In this document: in pieces, positions 56,803 to 64,000 of the stretch
How the letters are laid out: each line of letters starts with the position of its first letter
Position numbering within the stretch: the stretch's first letter is position 1
Assembly: GCA_963693315.1 (NCBI GenBank)
Contig: OY856186.1
Location: 302,752,586-302,816,585 of the forward strand
Length of the DNA: 64,000 bases
DNA from: Diogma glabrata
Taxonomy: Eukaryota; Arthropoda; Insecta; Diptera; Cylindrotomidae
Reading direction: 5' to 3'
Position numbers and translations under genes: made by a program
The notes under the pieces: model-generated
Databases searched by the model: none
What the model saw: only the letters and a program-made list of their open reading frames with translations
Told to the model about the DNA's origin: nothing

Positions 56803-57103
56803 GTACATTAACATACTTATTTTGGGTTCCCCTTTTTAAAAAATTATTTGCACATATGAAATACAAAAAAATATATTTTTTTGTTGATGAATATATTGAG
56901 AACTTTATTTATTTTCAATATATTTCTCATCAATATAAATAATCGCAACATAGCGTTTTCCTTTTTTATTAATCGATAAATTGTAAAATTAATTTTTGTG
57001 GTTTTTATAAAATATCGGAATAACGTTTCCCTTGAGCGTCAGATTATTGTAAGGGTTAGTTTATTTTTGATTGATAATCAAGTTTTAACTGTTTAAATTA
57101 AAG

Positions 57104-57660
57104 CATCCGTCATCATCGTCTGGATCATCATCAGCATATAAATCATCATTATATAACTCAGCAAATTTTCACAAAGAACTTCTGGCAATGCAAGCTGCAG
57201 CAGCTGCAGCCAGCGGAAACATGTCTTCCCACCAACAATCACAATCAAATTTATCATCTAATAAAAAATCATCATCGAATTCATCGAATATGTTAGGAAG
57301 TTCAAGTTCAAAACATCATTCAAATAATAGTAGTAACAATAGTGGTAACAGTTTACATTCAAATCAAACATCAAGTCATCATAATAGAAGTGATCTATCA
57401 ACAACCTCATCAAAGGATATTGGTATGAATAAAAATAATCATACCTCAATATCAACTTCCGGAACCAATACATCAACATCTTTATCATCATCCCAATCGG
57501 CAGCAGCAGCAGCAGCGCAGGCATCTATGAATGCATTGAATTCTTTATCGCAGATTGGAAATTTAAATTTAACATCACAGCAGAGTGTAACAGCGGCTAT
57601 GAATGCATTGGCGGCAGGATCCACAAAGGCCAAGGATTACATGACGTCTGGAATTCTCAA
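57104..57660 (+). CDS. tou: toutatis/BAZ2-like gene, coding exon 4
   Basis: The acceptor is AATTAAAG (57102-57103), without a strong pyrimidine tract, and the donor GTAAAA is at 57661. It encodes residues 229 to 414 (split codon): HPSSSSGSSSAYKSSLYNSA, NFHKELLAMQAAAAAA, a long Ser/Asn/His/Gln low-complexity region (about residues 270-345), an Ala run, ASMNALNSLSQIGNLNLTSQ, and KAKDYMTSGIL. Disordered throughout by appearance. The frame is fixed by open phase-0 entry and phase-2 exit. Intron 3 before it is 301 bp and intron 4 after it only 65 bp. Confidence 0.85.
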
Positions 57661-57725
57661 GTAAAATTTTGTTGCAAACGAAAATTTTAAGAATGTTTCA
57701 TAATTTTTTTTTATTTAAATTTTAG

Positions 57726-58423
57726 CGCTGCATTAGAAGGTAACGATCCATCCTCAATTCTCGGAGTTCGTCTCCCTCCTGATACAGAAATAATAAAATA
57801 CACCTCATCAATAGTTGGACCCAAAATTCCGGGGACAACAAATCGTGGCAGAAAGAAGACAATCTCACTTGATCCAAATCCATTGATGACTGGTTTACAT
57901 GGGCTAGGTGGCAGTGGAAGTGGCGGTAACAGTAACAGCAACATGGGCTCCATCGGGGGTGGTAGTGCTGCTAAAAGAGCAAGACTTGAATTAGATTATT
58001 CAAATTTACAAAATGCCCATCAAAATGATCGTGTTGAAGTTATAAAACTTCCACCAACGATCACTTCGAATGGTGCATTTAATTTTTCTAAAATTAATAA
58101 TAACAATAATAGTTCAAAAGATACGTTATTAAATCAAGATAGTAATAATCAAAATAATGATTGGTCTGGTTTAAATTTATCATCGAAGTCAACATCATCA
58201 CAAAATAATGCTAATGATAGTGATATCGATGCACCATTAAATTTATCATTAAAATCTGATACGAAAAATAATAATAATAATAACAATAATATTAGTAACA
58301 ATAGTAATAATATTAATAGTAATAATACTAATGAGGTATCTATAACGTCGGGTAGTAATAGCTTACAAAGTCTTAGCTCGATAACAGCAGCACTTGGAAC
58401 GGGAAGCGGAGGAGATCGAATCT
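57726..58423 (+). CDS. tou: toutatis/BAZ2-like gene, coding exon 5
   Basis: The acceptor is TTTAAATTTTAG (57724-57725) and the donor GTAAGT is at 58424. It encodes residues 414-646. It opens with AALEGNDPSSILGVRLPPDT, EIIKYTSSIVGPKIPGTTNR and GRKKTISLDP, a conserved-looking block whose NRGRKK is AT-hook-like. A Gly-rich stretch, SAAKRARLELDY (possible nuclear localisation signal), and GLNLSSKS with DAPLNLSLKSD follow; PLNLSLK (58234-58254) fits the CtBP-binding motif PxDLSxK in its PLNLS form. An Asn run and GSGGDRI close it. Confidence 0.9.
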
Positions 58424-58959
58424 GTAAGTTGTTTAATTCTTTTAGTATAAAAATATTTCCTACAAACTATGAGTTTATTTTCGTTTCTTGTTTAATACCT
58501 TGCAAATTTATTTTTTTCTATTAGTTATTAGTTTAGTTAATTTTGTTGTTTGATTTTTTTTATTATACGAATGGTTTTATTGTTTGCTTTTCTTCTGCTA
58601 CAATTTAAAGTTGTGTTTTCATTTTATGTTTTGCATGTTAAATTATGCGCATTAGTTACTATATTTTTTGTGATTATTTGTTATAAGCTAAATAATTTGT
58701 TAAAATTTTATGAGAATTATTATTTTCTCTGTATTCAAATGTGAGCGTTGCAAATTTTTTATTCCAATTATAATAAAGCTTTTTGAACAAATTCATTTAG
58801 TACAATGAAATTCAACTGTATGTTTGGTGTTCTGTGACTCATCTTTTGTTTTAACCATACGTCTTGCGAAACCATACCATACCATACGTCTTTTAACCAT
58901 ACCATACGTCTTGCAAAATGGTTGAACTGTTGTGAAATAAAGATATTTTATTCAGTATG
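58424..58959. other. Intron 5, first part, no gene
   Basis: Intron 5 runs from 58424 to 62729. This part is T-rich with no feature except the word ACCATACGTCTT repeated around 58855-58915. Confidence 0.4.
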
Positions 58960-59700
58960 TGTGATGAACCAATTGTGGTGTATGTAAAAACATTTGTTTA
59001 TTGGGTGTCACAGTTTTAAATGACCTACTCTGGAACGATCATGTAATGGCGATGGCAAAAAGCGCGTGTAGAAAACTCGGCCTCCTAATAAACAGATGCA
59101 AAAAATTTTTCACTCATATCAATTGCTGCATGTTTATAAGTCCTATATTCGTCCCTGTATGGAGTACTTTTGTCAAGTTTAGGGTGCTGCTTCTGTCCTG
59201 CATATTCTCTTCTGCTGCATCTTGACCCTCCTGGACTCTTCAAAAGCGGGCTATACGAATTGTGGGTGAGCGAGATTTGACATCAAAACTTAGTTCCCCA
59301 CAACATCGTCTCACTGTTCTTGAACTCGTTGTTTTTTATAAATATCGTCATCAACAGTGCTCAGATGAAATCAGCAGCATCATGCCTCAAACTTATTCTT
59401 TCCCCCGTTTCACTCGGCAATCGGCTAGCGCAACCAGTCAAACGGTCGAGATCCCGTGTTGTCATACTGGCAGATCGCAGAAAGACTTCTTTGTCCGAAC
59501 TGCATACAAGTGGAATAGTTTGCGGAATGCGGAATCCATAGTCTCAGGTGGTTTCAATCCGCAGAGGTTTAAAAAAAGCGTTAATCAACACCTTAGAGCG
59601 CAAGTTGTTGTGGGACGTATGTCTTAAAAGGTATTTATGTGTTGTTGTGACACATGTTGTAAACCTTATAACACAACACTTTTTATTTAAAAAAAATATC
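58960..59700 (+). pseudogene. LINE 3' part, same family as 12.9-14.7 kb
   Basis: It matches 13930-14660: NDLLWNDHVMAMAKSA (59005), KSPIFVPVWS-type segment, RDLTSKLSSPQHR (59265), VFYKYRHQQCSDEISSIMPQ, QTYSFPRFTRQSAS, KDFFVRTAYKWNSL and GGFNPQRFK (to about 59570). It ends GTGTTGTTGTGACACATG and a short A-run (about 59690). It is 5'-truncated with frameshifts. It lies directly before another LINE piece. Confidence 0.8.
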
Positions 59701-60560
59701 AAACAACCCGCTGACCCCGACGGTATTCCAACCCTCATTCTTAAAACTTTACTAGGCATATTTGCCTAGTCTGTTTTTCTTATAAAACCGGAATATTTCT
59801 CGATTCTTGGAAGCTGGCCAGTGTTCAAGCCATACCAAAGAAAGACGGTAAAATAGACCCTAACAATTACAGACCAATTGCTATTCTGTCGGTTTTAGCT
59901 AAAATATTCGAAAAATATGTTAACTATAATAAAATAGAATATTTGTAGAATAGCAGAATAGAATAGCAGTATGGTTTTCGTAGAAGTAATGCAGCAGTTG
60001 ATCTGTTAGCCTACGTATCCCATCTCTGGAACAAATCGATAGAGAACCATGGTGAAACGCTTAGTATTTCACTTGATATTTGATCCAATATTTTCACAAC
60101 CAATGTTGACTTTCCTCAAGGCTCTGTACTCTTGTCAACCTTGTTTCTATTATACATTAATGATTTAATTATTTCTACAGTGCATCCAATCCATAGTTTT
60201 GCTAATGACAGTACATTGCATGCATCACATGCATCTCTTAAATTTTGATCTCATACTGCAGTCACCACTGATGGAGAGCTGTTAATTGATTCTATCAACA
60301 AAGTCCTGGATCGTATAATGGAATGGGGCGATTGTAAACTTGTTCCATTTAACACAAACAAAATAAAACTTTGCCGTCTTTCATGAATAGAGCGACATAG
60401 AAATGGAATAAACATGTGCTCAACCTCGCTAAATCTACAATGCAAAAAATAGGATCCTTGATTGTAAAAAGTTTTTCAATCCCGATCAAATTTTGCTGAT
60501 CTATAACTCCTTCATTCGCACATGTATTGAATACCGTATTCATATCTAATGAGGTGCTTC
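59701..60560 (+). pseudogene. LINE reverse transcriptase, second family, decayed
   Basis: + strand fragments in order: DPDGIPTLILKTLLG (59716), SRFLEAGQCS (from FxxSWKxA), KKDG...DPNNYRPIAILSVLAKIF with shifts (59840-59910), QYGFRRS-like, LAYVSHLWNKSIE (60006), QGSVL...LFLLYINDL, and HPIHSFANDSTLHASH (60183-60230). In the last, the catalytic F-A-D-D has become F-A-N-D. The gene is broken by many stops. It probably continues in the piece at 60740-61320. Confidence 0.75.
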
Positions 60561-60739
60561 TCAGTCAACAACAAAATGTCTAAACTCTGTACATTTTTAT
60601 TTATTTAGCGTATGGTTTTTATTGTGACACATTAAAAATTAAACTTAAAAATAGGTAGACTCTTCTATGAAATCTACCTAAAACAAAACATGGATACACA
60701 TTAAATGAACTTACAATCGATTTGATTGCGCGTCTTTTA

Positions 60740-61320
60740 AGTAAAAATTATTGTGATTTTGATTTTGGTTCATATTTATTTTTTTTTTGTATCACAGCCA
60801 AGAGTTCGAAATGAAATGTTTGGCTACCAAGTTGAAATAGACTATTTGCGTAACCCAGGGTGCAGCACGAGGAGCTTATCTATTTCACACACCCCGACAA
60901 TATACTTTGCTTATTGGCAAAGTATACTCTGTACAGAGACGGCAATACGGTTGATTGGTAATACCGAGGTAATACCGAACTATCTGATCAACTTGATTCA
61001 CTTCAGCACCTAAGAAATATGGCTGAATTGTCAATCTACTATAAATATAACTTTAGCGAATTCTCCACTAAGGAAATTCAAAATATCCTTCCATCGTGTG
61101 CGCAGTACAATCGACGTATAAGAGCTTCCAAGTTATCCCATCCACTTGTTGTCCAAAAACCTCGTAGAACTGTGTCCTTTCAGAACGATTATTTTAATAG
61201 AGTTGCTAAATTGTGGAACTCAATTCCCTCCTCCGTATTGCCCGATGAATTCGCCCCACAGACATTTAAAGAAAATCCAGTCTATCGTCATTTGAAACAA
61301 TTAGTATAGTTTTCACATAT
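60740..61320 (+). pseudogene. LINE C-terminal region
   Basis: It reads AIRLIGNTEVIPNYL (about 60935), then MAELSIYYKYNFSEFSTKEI, RRIRASKLSHPLVVQKPRRT, VSFQNDYFNRVAKLWNSIPS and FAPQTFKENPVYRHL (61019-61309). This is the same kind of post-RT tail as at 14200-14560 but from a diverged family, the one of 59701-60560. It stays open for 96 residues. The 3' end is unclear. Confidence 0.75.
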
Positions 61321-62729
61321 CCTCATTCCTTCCATTTTCCTCATCTCCTTCCTTTATAGTTGACATGAATGGTATCTTCGGATATTCAAAGAGTTTGAAT
61401 AATGAATATTTCATGTTTAGTGTGCTAAACATGTCTAACTAATTGACAAAAAAAAAACCAAAAGGATGCGCCTTTATTTGTTAATGATCTGTATACTTTG
61501 CTGTATACTTTTGACTCTTTAAGGATAGGAAAACGCCGAAACGAGTGATTTGTGCAGAGCACTAACACATGCAAAACAATTTTTCTTGTGACTGGTGATT
61601 TTCAACAATAAAATTGATTTATACAAAATTAAGCATGTTTAGTGTTCATTACCTGAGGTTTGAGATAGTTAATTAATATTTTTAGCGGCCAATTTTGCTC
61701 CAAATATACATAATCAAGATTAGCGTTTACGAGCCTAATATTTGTGTAGCTGTTCGATTGTTTTGTCATTGCTTTAACATTACTAACAGAGAATTCAATC
61801 GACATAGTCAAGGTTATAAACTCAAATAGCGTAATATGTATTTCTTGGGAAATAAGAAAATTAGAAAATGAAAGAAAAACTCAGAATTCACTTGTGTTGA
61901 TCAGGAGCATTGCACATAGTTAACCGAGCAATTCTTTCTAGCTTGAACTGAGAGAACTTCATCTTAAGTCTTGAGCATAATTTCTTCAGCTTAACTGGTG
62001 GCTGACTGATAACCTGGATCAAGAGCTAAATGTTTGACTGTCTGCTGATTTTATGTTTATTAAACTGTGACGAATCAGGTGGTGGCTACTTGTTCATTCT
62101 CTTAAGAGTGTCTCTATTTAGGTCTTTGTTTGGTGAACACACCTAGGTTTGAAATCATTCTGAGATAAGATGATATCGTTGCAAGTGTCTCATATATTGA
62201 GCTGGCTAAAAACGATGCACCAGCAAGTAACCAGTTGAAGCAGGATCTTCCTTGCAATTTAAAAAAAAATACTATTATGATCAATTTTATTCTTATATTA
62301 TTTTACTTTTCATACAGCTTTTCATGCTTTAACCTATTCTTAAGACACTTAATTACAGGGAACCTGTTTTTTTGGACCTGATTTTAAGCTTTGAATTTTC
62401 TTTAAATTTCTTTGGTTTTTTCTAATATTTGCCGTATTCTTTCGATTCTAAAACGCACTTTTTTTTCATTTTGCCTTTCCAAGAAATTTTTGAAGGCCTT
62501 TTATAATCGGCCTTTTATAAATACTTTTTTTGTCGGTCTGCATCTTTGAATCGAAGGAATACGGTATTACATTTTTGTAGAAATCCTCATTTTTATATGT
62601 TTGCAATGTTTCTTAGCTTTCCATTTTTAAATTTTATTACGTTTGATAATTTATTTCTTTTTCTTAAAATTTGTTTAGTGTTATTTATTTTTGAAATATG
62701 AAAAAAAAAATCCATTCGTTTAATTGTAG
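61321..62729. other. Intron 5, last part, no gene
   Basis: Nothing could be supported. The intron ends at TTTAATTGTAG (62729). Confidence 0.4.
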
Positions 62730-62999
62730 CACGAAGAAAACCAGCAAACAAACCACGTCGATTAGATCAAGAAACAAGTTCATGCACTTCCTCTTCTTCT
62801 ACTTCTACGACATCGTCAACAAATCTTACAAATACGTTATCATCATCGAACACACCATCAAATGCAAATCAAACAACATCAAACTCTAATAACAATAATA
62901 ATAATAACAATAATGCAAATTTATTAAATCTGAGTTTACTTTATAATAAACTATCGGAATCTGGTTTAAATGATGAGCAAGAATATTCTTCATCATCGA
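62730..62999 (+). CDS. tou: toutatis/BAZ2-like gene, coding exon 6
   Basis: The acceptor is TTTAATTGTAG and the donor GTTAGT is at 63000. It encodes residues 647-736: a basic start (SRRKPANKPRRLDQE), a Ser/Thr/Asn low-complexity region with a run of nine Asn, then NLLNLSLLYNKLSESGLNDE and QEYSSSS. NLLNLSLLYNK resembles a second, imperfect version of the LNLS motif of exon 5. It enters and leaves in phase 1. The basic cluster could bind DNA or act as a nuclear localisation signal (inference). Confidence 0.8.
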
Positions 63000-63233
63000 G
63001 TTAGTTTTTATTAAAAGAAAAGATTAAATGAACAAAAAATTTTTTATAATCATTTAATTTTCTTCTTTCTTAATTTGTTTTTCTTTACTACATATCACTA
63101 TTTTTAAATAATTAAATTATTTTTGTTCATAATAATTTTTTTCCAATAATATTTCATTTATATTAGTTGGTGAAGGATAACAAACCGAAAATAATCTTCC
63201 CAAGGAAATAGTTTAATTTCAAATTTATTTCAG

Positions 63234-63949
63234 TGCACTACAAAGAGGGTCGTCCAAGAAATTTAGGACGTGGTGTATCAAAACCTAAGAAAAATACAGT
63301 TGCATCGTTATTAGCTCAAAGTCGTGCTGTTGGAATTAAACCAATGCTAACCACACAGCATTTGCTTAATCAAGGTGCTGATATAGAAAAAATTCGACAA
63401 GCTATTTCAGAGGCGAATCAAAACTTAGACGTTTCAACAGATTCAGAGAGTATTGCTGCTGAAAGTGGAATGTCAGAGTCAGAAGGAGAGGGAGAACAAT
63501 TTAATATGAACGATCTAAGGTTGCCATTAGATAAAGGATGGAAACGTGAAACAATAATCAGAGGGTTAACAAAAAATGGCCAAATTAAGGGTGATGTTTA
63601 CTATTACGGTCCGGGGGGAAGTCAAAATAAATTAAAAAATATGACACAAATACAATCGACCCTTGATGGCATGTCCCCATCGATAAATTTAAATCGTGAT
63701 AATTTTAGTTTTTCCGCACGTGCTATTGTTGGGTCATTTTTGCAACCGGCACCACCACCTTATGCAAATGATAGCGAATTTATTCGTATGTCTGATATTG
63801 AAGTTGCCAAAAAGTTAGAAGAATTAAAAATATTCACAAGACATTCAACATTGGGTGTAGAACAACGAATCGAAATAGCTAGACAACAACAAGCAATGCG
63901 GGATGCTAAAAAATTGGCTAAAGAAGAATTGGCTAGAAGTAAAGAAAAG
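63234..63949 (+). CDS. tou: toutatis/BAZ2-like gene, coding exon 7 with MBD/TAM domain
   Basis: The acceptor is AAATTTATTTCAG (63232-63233) and the donor GTAAAT is at 63950. It encodes residues 737-975. An AT-hook-like EGRPRNLGRG (741-750) is followed by an acidic stretch. The MBD/TAM domain spans about 831-903, with RLPLDKGWKRETIIRGLTKN, KGDVYYYGPGGSQNKLKNMT and DNFSFSARAIVGSFL. The following DIEVAKKLEELKIFTRHSTL, GVEQRIEIARQQQAMRDAKK and LAKEELARSKEK form a charged helix that precedes the DDT domain in BAZ2A/BAZ2B and toutatis. This exon fixes the identity. The TAM-type MBD binds nucleic acid without clear preference for methyl-CpG (family knowledge). The gene continues beyond the window. 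Confidence 0.95.
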
Positions 63950-64000
63950 GTAAATTGTGTAAGAATAAAAATGGAGTTTTTAAATAATGGGCACAGCTAA

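Noticed and set aside
57258..57633. Open stretches antisense to exon 4
   Set aside because: They arise from the reverse complement of Ser/Asn/Ala codon runs.

Overview
The window is AT-rich animal DNA, almost certainly from an insect and most likely a fly (Diptera). It carries one host gene on the + strand: the N-terminal part of a toutatis/BAZ2-type chromatin-remodelling protein. Seven coding exons were placed: 10489-10654, 27133-27363, 56516-56802, 57104-57660, 57726-58423, 62730-62999 and 63234-63949. Their splice phases agree, and together they give 2925 nt (975 codons) with no stop. The last exon holds the MBD/TAM domain typical of the family. The gene runs off the right edge, so any DDT, PHD and bromodomain would lie outside. 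The fly assignment rests on the protein family, the small 65-bp intron 4, the homopolymer-rich (S, N, A, G) protein and the types of transposon present. No codon or GC computation was run.

Almost everything else is transposon debris, most of it in the 5' flank, intron 1 (16.5 kb), intron 2 (29.2 kb) and intron 5 (4.3 kb). The 5' flank (1-10.4 kb) has a hAT element with an 8-bp target duplication nested in a SINE-like repeat, a Jockey-like LINE piece, and a Tc1/mariner element whose interior is the breakpoint of a 2-kb tandem duplication. Intron 1 has inverted-repeat elements, hAT and LINE relics, a foldback element with tandem-repeat arms, the first copy of a CCC...GGG repeat family and an I/LOA-type LINE. 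Intron 2 has two Ty3/gypsy relics, a nearly intact mariner, an RTE-like LINE, a Helitron helicase relic, a 2.8-kb hAT element with 8-bp target duplication carrying two CCC-family copies in opposite orientation, a relic of a repetitive protein family with a SDxTDxFVLL-type motif, and LINE RNase H and 3'-tail pieces. Intron 5 holds three decayed LINE fragments.

The best candidate for something undescribed is the CCC-family. It has five copies of about 0.8-1.0 kb, with imperfect terminal inverted repeats starting CCC and an interior built of short CAGTA/TGGCC palindromic motifs. Four of the five are flanked by an identical dinucleotide that differs between copies (TA, CG, AA, TT). The second candidate is the foldback element at 17.1-18.7 kb, with arms of about 140-bp tandem units. 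Both are described from reading alone; no database search was possible.
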